Part shown: positions 53,390-62,451 of the stretch, piece by piece | Numbering within the stretch: position 1 is the stretch's first letter | Layout of the letters: the number at the start of each line of letters is the position of its first letter | Assembly (NCBI GenBank): GCA_030847615.1 | Contig: JAUMIR010000003.1 | Coordinates: 73,852,001 to 73,916,000, forward strand | Direction: 5' to 3' | Length of the DNA: 64,000 nt | Source: Gambelia wislizenii | Lineage: Eukaryota > Chordata > Lepidosauria > Squamata > Crotaphytidae | Program-made: the position numbers and the translations under genes | Notes under the pieces: model-generated | Seen by the model: only the letters and a program-made list of their open reading frames with translations | Told to the model about the DNA's origin: nothing | Databases searched by the model: none

Positions 53390-54042
53390 AAGAAAATAAA
53401 GAATAGACTACAAGCTAAACATGAGTTAGCAGTGTAATGCAGCAGCAAAAAATGCCAAAGCAATTCTAGGCTGCATTAATTGGAGTAGTGTCTAGATCAA
53501 GAGAAGTAATAGTATCACTCCATTCTGCTTTGGTCAGACCTAACCTGGAATACCGTTACCAATTCTGGGCACAACAATTCAAGAAAGATACTGAGAAAGA
53601 TGGTGCGAGGTCTGGAAGCCATTACGCCCTATGAGGAATGGCTTAGGGAGCTGGATATGCTTAGCCTGGAGAAGAGAAGGTTGAGAGGGGACATGATAGC
53701 CATGTTTAAGTATTTGAAAGGATGTCATACTGAGGATGAAGCAAGCTTGTTTTCTGCTGCTCCAGAGACAAGGACATGGAGCAATCAACTCAGACTACAG
53801 GAAAAGAGACTCCACCTAAACATTAGGAAGAACTTCCTGACAGTAAGAGCTGTTTGGAAGTGGAATACACTGCCACCTTGGAGTGTGGCGGAGTCTCCTT
53901 CTTTGGGTTTTTTAAAACATAGGTTGGATGGCCATCTGTCAGGAATGCTTGGATTGTGTGTTCCTGCAGGACAGAAGCCGATCGGATGGGATCGCTGTTG
54001 GGGTCCCTTCCAGCCCTATGATTCTAGGATTCTAGGCTGCAT
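53390..54042 (+). mobile_element. CR1 LINE 3' end, sense, nested
   Basis: Encodes the last part of CR1 ORF2: [57 protein letters not shown]. The 3' UTR ends in the CR1-type tail cttccagccctatgattcta ggattctagg. 5' truncated; the upstream ~200 bp includes another stretch of ORF2 with stops. Confidence 0.9.
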
Positions 54043-54147
54043 TTAGAGCTTGGGAAAGTTACTCTTGGATTACACCTCCCAGAATCCCCCTGCCAGCACC
54101 CTTCTCAAGGTCTGGTTGCATTGTTCCTTTTCCAGCATTCTCTAGCC

Positions 54148-54512
54148 CAGTGGTTCTTAACTTGGGGTCTGCAATGTCCTCACAGGGGGTCCACAAAGGC
54201 TTGAAGGCTGCTTGGCCCACCTCTTCCCTGTAGTGGAGTAGCCACATGACAGGAACCAAGGCAAAGGCTGGCTGGCTTGGCCTGCACATCGCTATTCAAT
54301 CCACTCCAGCCAAAGACCTGCAGGAAGAAGCAAGAGTATCTCTGAGGGAAAGTTTAATGGATGGTGTAACTGTATTGTTGTTGTCGTTAGCTATTATTAT
54401 TAGCTATTATTATTAGCTATTATTATTAGGGTTTTAAATCTTGAGTTAAGTCTTGGAGCAACAAAAGATATTTAAAGGGGCTCCCTGGTAAAGAAAAGGT
54501 GAAGAACCACTG
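54148..54512. mobile_element. hAT MITE, nested
   Basis: CAGTGGTTCTTAACTTGGGG and ...GGTGAAGAACCACTG, flanked by ctctagcc / ctctaggc (7 of 8 bases). A 13-bp tandem repeat (tagctattattat) x3 lies at 54388-54429. Confidence 0.87.
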
Positions 54513-54630
54513 CTCTAGGCCAATGCCTCTCACATAACACTAATGCGATATTGGTGTTTTAGTGACAACAATGAAACCATTGTTCCCAGTAATATTACTC
54601 CAATTTTTGCTTTATATTCTTCTGTTAAAA

Positions 54631-54860
54631 GAGCTAGAGTGTTGTAGAAGTTTCAGCATTGCCCTATGACTGTGGAGACCAGGCTTTGAATCCTTACTCA
54701 GCCATGAATACCCACTGGCTGACCTTGGGCAAGTCACACTCTCTCAGCCTCAAAGGAAGTCAAAGGCAGACTCCCTTTGAACAAACATTCCCTAGAAAAT
54801 CCCATGGTAGGTTGGCCTTACTCAGAAATGACTTGAAGGCACATGGGCAAACACACACAA
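54631..54860 (+). mobile_element. tRNA-derived SINE, nested
   Basis: ccctatgactgtggagacca, tgaccttgggcaagtcacac and tgacttgaaggcacatgggc follow the SINE consensus seen at 11936. Confidence 0.82.
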
Positions 54861-54995
54861 ATTTCTTTTGCAGGCTGAACTCAGTTGGCAGCAAGGGGAG
54901 GAAGCTGAAGAAGACCAAGGGGGAAAGGGAGGGGAGAGGAACCAAGACATGTTAAAAGCAGCTGGAAAGATGGGCTGGAGGGGATCTATGTGCAA

Positions 54996-55027
54996 GGAAG
55001 GAAAGGAAAGGAAAGGAAAGGAAAGGA

Positions 55028-55059
<32 letters not shown>

Positions 55060-55060
55060 A
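54996..55060. repeat. (GGAAA)n / (GAAA)n microsatellite
   Basis: Pentamer GGAAA units change to tetramer AAAG units without a break. Lies inside the hAT element. Confidence 0.93.
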
Positions 55061-55438
55061 GCCCTTTCTGAGGGAGACAACCCTCAAATTCCCTGTCTCT
55101 CTCTCACACACACACTCACCCTCTCTGACGTGCCTCTCCCTCCAGCTTCTGCCACAGAGGGCTGCTGTTTCTTTCTCTTTCTCTTTCTCTTTAGTTTTGG
55201 AGAGGCTGTTTTGTTTTTTGTTTTTTAAAAAAGCCAGCAGGAGGTTTTTGGAAGAGGAGGATAAGAGGGGGCTCCTCCTGGCTGTCTCCTGGCTGTCTTC
55301 TTCGTCAGATTAAGGAGGCCAACACGGGGCCCTCTCTTGACCTCGGGGCCCCCTGCCAATGCTGATTTGGCAGACAGGTTAAACCGGCCCTGATTAAAGC
55401 GGTGTCAAACTGCATTGTTTCCACAGTGTGGCAGCAGC

Positions 55439-56317
55439 CTAATATAAAAGAATAAACTGTACAGTATATCAAAATGTAGTGTTCATAGACTGAGATGTCA
55501 TATAGTATTGTGAATATAAATCAAATATAATTTGTCAAATTATTAATTTTAGCACAAATTACAACATTCACTTCAAGGTTATATATCATTTTCTTTGAAA
55601 AGAGCATAGTTAATAAGTAGCTATCATTGGTCGCAGAAATTATCCCTTATTGACTCTTATCTGTTGGCTCTTCTTTGGCTTCTTAATTTGTCCATGACTG
55701 CCAGTGGTTGCACCTGATTCCATTACTGGTTGACGAAGATTATTTGAGGTGATTTCCAGATCATTGCTAATTCTAGTTCTGCTGATGTTCAGCACAAAGT
55801 AAATAAAGTCTGCTGGCATAATTTCTCATTATTCCCCATGTACAGGGACAACAAGCCTACTTCTGGCAACATTATTGTCTGTTGGTCTGTAGTTTTACTT
55901 TTTTTCTGAAGGATTTTTAACCAAAATTCCAGTTTAAGTGGACATGAGTATCACCTGTATATGTGCCCATAGTTCCATGGCCTCATCAATATTTGGTGTC
56001 TGTGTATTTGTGTACAGTGGGCCCTTGGTATCTGATGAGGTTTGGTTCATGTACAGTATTTCCACACACAGATCTACATGCTGCTTTTTCACCCTGGTTT
56101 TCTTTAATTTATATTAAATTTTGTATACAAAAGAAACTTATATCATCTACATTTTTAAATACAACCAACATAAAAGATAGCAAAATATTTACAGCTCTAT
56201 ATAGTACCGTATATGTTGTTTGCTTGGTTCATCTTTAGCTCAAGATATGTTTCCATTAATTAACATGGAAGATCAGAAGGAGACTAAAAGATCTATTATG
56301 ATCTATTATCTATTCCT
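55439..56317. other. No gene recognised
   Basis: AT-rich. At about 56017-56060 there is one end of the CAGTGGGCCCTTGGTATC MITE family; no second end was found. Confidence 0.5.
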
Positions 56318-56984
56318 CTCCATTGACGACCCCTTGTCGTGGGAGAGAGGCTTGCGTACCTTAATGATGTTTTGAGCTATGCTGGCGGTTGCATAATAGC
56401 CACCGGTAGGGTCTCCCATGCCAGACAGGTCAAAACCGAAGGGTCTGACAAAGAGCGTCAAAGGGCAGGATGGGCTCTCTAGCCTTATGGCAACCGTCCT
56501 AGGAGAAGGAAAACTCTAATCCCAAACCCGGGCAGATGGTGCTCGTCCAACCCTGTAAGGTCAACCATCTAAGAGAAGGAAACTCTAATCAAACCTACGA
56601 CCTGAGGACCTCGCTGCTACTGTCCATGCTTGCAAGGCCGCAGCAGATGAACCTTTGGTTTAAAGGGTGAGGCCAGTTCTGTGCATGCTGCGCTCCACCA
56701 GAAAAATCCATTGCACAGGCTCGAAGGACAGTTCCAAAAAAGCCCTGTAGTGATAGGTGAGGGACAAAACGGCAGGTGTAAAGATGCACTGGAAGCCGCA
56801 GACCCAACCCTGCATGCAGGTGGTCCAGGACTTTGGTCGCTTGAGGCTGACCCGGGAGATGACAGTCTTGTTCGGCAGCATCCTGAATGACCAAGCAGCC
56901 TTTTTTAACGAGAGCACTGCTTGCTCCATATGGAGAGGGGCCTAGAAAAGGTGGCCTAACGAAAGCTCATCCTCATCTACCTGG

Positions 56985-58364
56985 TTGGCTAGCCGTGGCC
57001 AACGGGCATCTTCTGATGTGGTCAAACCAAGGCAAAAAAAACAAAGGCACACACCGGCCTCCAAAGGTGTAAATAAACTGATGCTTGCATGCTGGAACAT
57101 CATAACCATGCGAGACTCTGCAGATAGTGGATGGCCTGAGTGTCGTTCTGCTCTAATAGCCCATGAACTATCACGATGTAATATTGACATCGCTGCTCTT
57201 AGTGAAGTTCGTCTCCATGAGGAAGGCAGCCTTAAAGAACACGGCGCCGGCTACACACTTTACTGGTCTGGCAAACCGAAAACCGAAAAACATCTTTCAG
57301 GAGTAGGCTTTATGATTAAAAACTCCATTGCCTCCAAACTCGAAACCTTGCCAACAGGACACTCTGATCGTATTATTTCCTTACGCCTCCCACATGTTGT
57401 TCTCTTTAGTATATATGCCCCAACTATGCAAGCCGACCCTGTAGAGAAAGACAAATTCTACACAGACCTACGCCAACTCATACAAAAAGTCCCTGTGGAA
57501 GATAAAATTATTATCCTTGGTGACTTCAATGCCAGAGTAGGAAAGAACTCCAAAGCCTGGAAAGGTGTCTTAGGCAAGCATGGTGTTGGAAACTGCAATG
57601 ATAACAGACGCTTCTTGCTCAAGTTCTGTGCAGAACAACAGCTGACTATTACAAACACTATCTTTCAGCAGAAAGATAGCTTGAAGACAACCTGGATGCA
57701 TCCCCGATCCAAACACTGGCACCTCGTTGACTATGTTCTAGTCTGCCAGAGAAACATTCACGATGTCCGTCATACTTGAGTGATGCTGAGTGCAGAATGC
57801 CAAACGGATCATCGCCTCATCAGATGTAAAGTAAATCTTCATCTTAAGTTCAAACCTAAGAGGGGTGGCATCTTAAAGAAGAGACTCCAAGTCAACAATC
57901 TTCAACAAGCTACCATGAGAGACAACTTCCAGGCAAACCTGCAGACAAAAGTTGAAGACCATCCTACAGATCCTTCTCCTACAGTGCTTTGGCAACATAT
58001 CAAAAACAATATCCTCCAGTCTGCGGAAGAACCCCTCGGGTTCTCCCACAAGAAAAATCAAGACTGGTTTGATGAAACCAACCAAGAGATCCAGGAGCTG
58101 TTGGCAAAGAAGAGAACTGCTGACCAGGCATACCTCACCCATCCAACTTGCCATGTAAGAAAAGCAGCTTTCCATCTCACATGTAGTAAACTTCAACAAA
58201 AACTCCGAGACATGCAGAAGAAGTGGTGGATCAATATAGCAGAAAAGACACAATGCTGTGCAGATCTGGGTGATCTTAGAGGATTTTATGAAGCTCTTAA
58301 AGCAGTGTTTGGACCCATTTATCAGGTCCAAAGCTCCTTATACAGTACAGATGGTCAAACATGA
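56985..58364 (+). pseudogene. LINE endonuclease domain and linker
   Basis: Single frame with one internal TGA at 57777-57779. Endonuclease motifs in order: ACWNIITMR, IAALSEVRL (catalytic Glu), GAGYTLYWSGKP, LFSIYAPT, ILGDFNARVG (Asp/Asn), TTWMHPRSKHWHLVDYVL, and after the stop TDHRLIRCK (catalytic Asp-His). Family knowledge: nicks target DNA to prime reverse transcription. All catalytic positions named are retained although the frame is broken. Confidence 0.88.
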
Positions 58365-58426
58365 ATTACTGATCCAAAGGTCCAAAGCTCCTTATACAGT
58401 ACAGATGGTCAAACATGAATTACTGA
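58325..58426 (+). repeat. 54-bp tandem duplication in the LINE
   Basis: ggtccaaagctccttataca ... is repeated with an exact 54-bp shift (58325 and 58379), almost without differences. The length is a multiple of three, yet each unit carries an in-frame stop in the LINE frame. Confidence 0.9.
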
Positions 58427-58514
58427 TAAAGCCTCCATCCTGAATTGATGGGCTGAACACTGTCAAAGTCTCTTTAGTGCCAACTGAGTAGTTCAAGGCT
58501 CAGCTATCCAACAT

Positions 58515-59995
58515 ATGATACAAAAACCAATGAAAAATGAATTGGACATAGCTCCCACTTTCGAAGAGACCCTTAAGGCCATACAGCAGATGAAAAATGG
58601 CAAGGCAGCTGGGATTGATGGAATCCCACCTGAGGTTTGGAAACATGAAGGTCATGTACTCCACGGTAAGTTCCACGAACTCCTTGTAAATTGCTGGGAA
58701 AATGGGGAACTGCCATCAGATCTCTGAGATGCAGTCATCATCACCCTGTACAAGAAAAAAGAAACAAAATCTGATTGCTCAAACTATCGATGCATAACAC
58801 TGCTCTCTATTGCTGGAAAAATCCTTGCAAGGATACTCCTGAAGAGATTAGTTCCTGCTATTGCAGAACAACGTCTTCCTGAAAGCCAATGTGGCTTCAG
58901 AGCCAAAAGGAGTACTACAGATATGGTATTTGCCCTTAGACAACTGCAAGAAAAATGTAGAGAGCAGAACAAGGGTCTCTATGTAACATTTGTCGACCTC
59001 ACCAAAGCCTTCGACACTGGAGATTTTCAGATGCCTCTTTCAGCGTCTTGCCGTGCAAGCAGCCTCCGGAGCAGTAACGAGGCTGCCGCGCGGCAAGGGG
59101 TCCATTTTGGACGACACTGTTTCTCTCTCGGCGGCGTCCATGACTCTTGCGGCCAACATTGGAGGCAGCCACGCTGTTTTTTACTCATGGACAACTTCTG
59201 TGAGTGAAAAACAGCGTGGCTGCCTCCAATGCTAGCCGCAAGAGTCATGGACGACGCCGAGAGAGAAACAGCGGCATCCAAAATGGACCCCTTGCCGCGC
59301 AGCAGCCTCTTTACTGCTCCGGAGGCTGCTTGCGCGGCAAGACGCTGAAAGAGGCGTCTGAAAATCTCCTGTGAGTAGGAAAGGTCTGTGGCAGATCCTG
59401 GAAAGACTAGGATGTCCCCCCAAATTCCTTAAAACAATTATCTTGCTACATGAGGGCCAGCGCGGTCAAGTCAGATATGGTGATGTTCTTTCAGAGCCCT
59501 TTCTAATAACTAATGGAGTGAAGCAAGGTTGTGTTCTTGCTCAACTTTATTTACAATCTTCTTCAGCATGATGCTCCAAAGGGCTAAGGCAGAGCTCGAA
59601 GAAGAAGATGGCATCTATATATGTTACCGTACTGAAGGTAGCTGGTTTAACTTAGCCGTCTGAGGGCTCGCACTAAGACTCTAAGCTATCTAGTCCGTGA
59701 GCTGCTCTTCGCTGATGATGCTGCCCTTGATGCCCACACAGAAGCAGCTCTGCAGCGCCTAACATCCTGCTTCGCAACAGCTGCAGAGCTGTTTGGGCTG
59801 GAAGTCAACCTGAAAAAAACGGAAGTTCTCTACCAGCCTGCACCACAGGACAAATACCACCATCCGCACATTGCCGTCAGCAAATCTGTGCTTAAGTCCA
59901 TTCAGCAGTTCACCTACCTGGGAAGCATCATCTCCTCAGATGCCAAGATTGACAAAGAGATCGATCACAGATATTAGCAAAGGCATATAGCGCAT
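58515..59995 (+). pseudogene. LINE reverse transcriptase, interrupted by a hairpin transposon
   Basis: Blocks in order: MKNGKAAGIDGIPPEVW, a TGA at 58725, VIITLYKKKE, CITLLSIAGKILARILLKR, QCGFRAKRSTTDM, VTFVDLTKAFDT (first catalytic Asp) broken at 59019. It resumes after the hairpin at 59369 with KGLWQILERLGCP, GVKQGCVLA, then after a frameshift LLFADDAALDA (the FADD active site) and KKTEVLYQP, FTYLGSII. The motif order is that of LINE RTs. Confidence 0.9.
59020..59368 (+). mobile_element. Hairpin transposon (family H1), intact copy inside the LINE
   Basis: 349 bp, self-complementary about 59194. Ends GAGATTTTCAGA...TCTGAAAATCTC, inner arms gctgttttttactca and tgagtgaaaaacagc, loop containing ggacaactt. 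Flanked by CTG on both sides (59017-59019, 59369-59371), a 3-bp target duplication whose single copy restores the RT reading frame. High CpG. No coding capacity. Confidence 0.9.
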
Positions 59996-59999
59996 TTGG

Positions 60000-60660
60000 A
60001 AGACTTCACAAAAGAGTCTGGAGTAACAAACACCTAAGGCGAAGCACAAAAATCAATGTGTATAGAGCCATTGTACTGACAATTCTACTTTATGGGTCTG
60101 AAACATGGGTCACCTATCGCCACCACTTATGACTCCTCGAATGCTTTCATCAGCGCTGTATATGCACAATCCTAAATATACACTGGACTGACTATGTGAC
60201 GAATTTTGCTGACCTTGAGCAGGCAGGGATCACCAGCATTGAGGCCATGATATTGAGAACACAGCTGCGCAGGGCACGTTTCTAGGATGGAGGACCATCG
60301 CGTCCCCAAAACAGTACTCTACGGTGAACTCGCCATGGGTCAGCCTAAGAGGGGTGCTCCAAAAAAGCGATACAAGGACTCCCTGAAACAACATCTCAGG
60401 CTCGGCCAAAATGATCACCAACAATGGTCCGCCCTGGCCTCACATCGGGAGGCATGGAGACTCACTATCCACAATGCTGCAGCCTTATTTGAGAACTCAC
60501 ACCGAACAAGTCTTGAAGAGAAATGACAACGCAGAAAGAATCACAACGCGGAAACATCACCCAAGGAAACCTTCTGCTGTGCTTTTTGCAACCGGACCTG
60601 TTTATCTCAGATTGGCCTTTTTAGTCATCAGCGCGCTTGCAGAAAGCGCAGGATGAGTCC
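60000..60660 (+). pseudogene. LINE C-terminal region with zinc finger
   Basis: GAPKKRYKDSLKQHLR and ASHREAWRLTIHNAAALFE, a stop, then in the downstream part a CX2C...HX4C finger reading FCNRTCLSQIGLFSHQRAC and a basic RKRRMS end with TGA. A finger of this kind at the C-terminus is known from several APE-type LINE clades. The matching fragment in the Copia element (38579-38734) covers exactly this end. Confidence 0.8.
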
Positions 60661-60688
60661 TTCCTGAATCTTCGTTTGCAAAGAAAAG

Positions 60689-60690
<2 letters not shown>

Positions 60691-60721
<31 letters not shown>
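60691..60721. repeat. (GA)n tail of the LINE
   Basis: About 15 AG units directly after gaaaagcc. The truncated copy in Copia has the same junction with only a few bases of it, so the repeat is the LINE 3' tail that has since expanded. Confidence 0.85.
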
Positions 60722-60725
<4 letters not shown>

Positions 60726-60741
60726 CAATTATAAAAGATGT

Positions 60742-61235
60742 AGGGCTTGTCTACATGGGCTATTTAACCCGGCTTGGACCTGTCTTTGAACCCTGCAGTC
60801 CACATGAAGCAGGGCATTTCCCCCTTTTTTGTCCCTAGGCAGTCCTCACAACCCCTGGGGCAAAGATGGGGGCCAAGATAAGGTAAAGCCCATTAAACTG
60901 TTTTTTAAAAATACCTGTAAAAAACTGCCTCAGCCAAAATAAAATGGATCAGGCCCCGTGTGAGCCCAGGAGCCCAGAAGACCACACTTGCCGTCGCTGC
61001 AGCTGCTGTCACTCTTCTGCAGCTAAGAAGCAGGCCCACAGCATACAGTGGGCCTTACTCACATGCTGTAGGCAGTAGTGGCAGCTGCAGAGACCAGCCA
61101 GCATGCCAGTCTGGACTCCATCCTGTTTTGTCCAGGTAACAGTGTGTGTGGGTGTGTGTGGGAAGCAACAGGTCTGATTGGTGGGCAGAAGACTGGCAGG
61201 GAGCCAGCATATTCTGGCCTGTGTAGATGAGCCCT
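60742..61235. mobile_element. Probable hAT-type MITE
   Basis: AGGGCTTGTCTACATGGGC at the left and gcctgtgtagatgagccct at the right are inverted repeats. The interior is GC-richer and non-coding. No target duplication claimed. Confidence 0.65.
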
Positions 61236-61934
61236 TATTCTGTATAAAGAGCAACTGGCTATTATAAAAATTATCTTGTGCTCCATCATTTCTTGCTGCT
61301 ATTAGTTGTGTGCGCTGTTCTGTGCTGGAACTGGGTATAGTTCCAGGTCTCCCCAAGACTTCATTTGGTGCCAAACACTGATGATACACATTACTGCTAT
61401 AAGAGAAGTGTTATTGGTGATAGATGATCCAGCAGATGGTATACAGCAAAGGAGCAGTTCAGCCCTTTTGCTGATATCATGCAGCATCCCCTTTGCAGCC
61501 AATAGTAGAACTGGGCCCCTAAGCAACTAAATCTACCGAGACTATCCCTGGCTGGCAACCCGATTCCACATGGCAGGTTATTGAGTTCCTGGGCTGGATT
61601 CCCCAGCACCCCCACCCCCATGAGGCCGATGGAAGATGAACTCCAAAGGGTTGTATAGTGCAGAGGCAAACAAAGAAACAGGTTTGACCCATCTCCCCCA
61701 CATCAGTTATGAGAACTGTGCAAACAGATTAGTTACATAGGAACATTTACTCCTCCAGTCCCATTCCCAGCCTCAAACTGCCAAGCTAATGAAAAAATGT
61801 ATTAAAGTCACTAATACAAATTAACTCTTTCTATCCCACTGGATAGCTGTTAACTCTCAGCCATCATGTTAACAAGGTCTCCAAAAGCCTGGTGGCAGAA
61901 GCTCAATTCACTACATAAGCTTTTCCATTAAAGA
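61236..61934. other. No gene recognised
   Basis: Open frames on both strands at 61302-61701 overlap each other and lack any signature. Confidence 0.5.
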
Positions 61935-62117
61935 TAGGTCGGTAAATTGAGTACCCAGCTTGTGGGGGGCAATTAGCTAACACACATTGGAAACTGTTTA
62001 ATGCAGTGTAGATGTGTAAATAGCTATTGCTTAAAACAATTTGTAAGCCGCTCTGATAGCCTTGTGGCTGAAGAGCGGGGTATAAATAAATAAATAAATA
62101 AATAAATATAAATAAAT
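61935..62117 (+). mobile_element. SINE, sister of the copy in Copia gag
   Basis: ggtcggtaaattgagtaccc ... gctgaagagcggggtataaa followed by an (AAAT)n tail at about 62085-62115. The body is nearly identical to 37739-37910. Confidence 0.82.
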
Positions 62118-62238
62118 AGAATTGATTACAACACCGGTCAGTGACTTTTTTCTTCTTTTCTTCCTTCATGCTAAGACAATTTTTAATTATTTCCTCTCCT
62201 ATTTCTAAGTAGACAATAGTAAGATTGTGCTGTACACA

Positions 62239-62451
62239 CAGTGGGCCCTCTGGATCCATGGAGGTTTGGTTCTGGGACCTCTCACAGACAACAAAAAACA
62301 CAGGTGATTGTGCCCCATATTAATAAATGGTGATGATGTACATGCAGATGCTTCAGCGTGTCCGTGATCACGTCTCTGCCATTTTAAGTATAGGATGTGA
62401 CAATATGCTTGAAATCATGGATCCGGGGCCCACGATCTGGAGGGCCCACTG
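62239..62451. mobile_element. MITE with CAGTGGGCCCTC ends
   Basis: CAGTGGGCCCTCTGGATCC and its inverse ...GGAGGGCCCACTG bound 213 bp. Same termini as 2269-2880 but without the minisatellite. Tc1/mariner-type by the TA that follows on the right; the left side is not clearly TA. Confidence 0.78.

Larger units (their letters stand above)
52925..55392. mobile_element. Non-autonomous hAT transposon, host to several further inserts
   Basis: CAGGGCCGGTTTAA terminal inverted repeats are flanked by the perfect 8-bp duplication ATTAAAGC (52917-52924, 55393-55400), a hAT signature. ggggccccctgc words sit near both ends. No transposase is recognised. The inserted elements at 53041, 53390, 54148 and 54631 account for more than half of its length. 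Confidence 0.92.
52743..55438. mobile_element. Palindromic MITE, outermost shell of a nest
   Basis: Ends GCTGCTGCCACACTGCGGAA and the inverse TTCCACAGTGTGGCAGCAGC with gacactgctttaa/ttaaagcggtgtc inside them. When the hAT insert (52925-55392) is removed, the two halves rejoin as a ~220-bp palindrome like those at 9175 and 27210. Confidence 0.82.
56318..60722 (+). mobile_element. APE-RT non-LTR retrotransposon (LINE), near full length but inactive
   Basis: About 4.4 kb with a ~650-bp 5' leader, apurinic-type endonuclease, reverse transcriptase, a C-terminal C2H2-like zinc finger and a (GA)n end. Premature stops, frameshifts, a tandem duplication at 58325-58426 and a hairpin insertion at 59020-59368 disable it. 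It is not CR1, L1 or L2. The APE plus C-terminal Cys/His finger layout is compatible with Ingi/Vingi-like or RTE-like clades, but I cannot assign it. The 5' limit is approximate and no target duplication was fixed. Confidence 0.87.
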
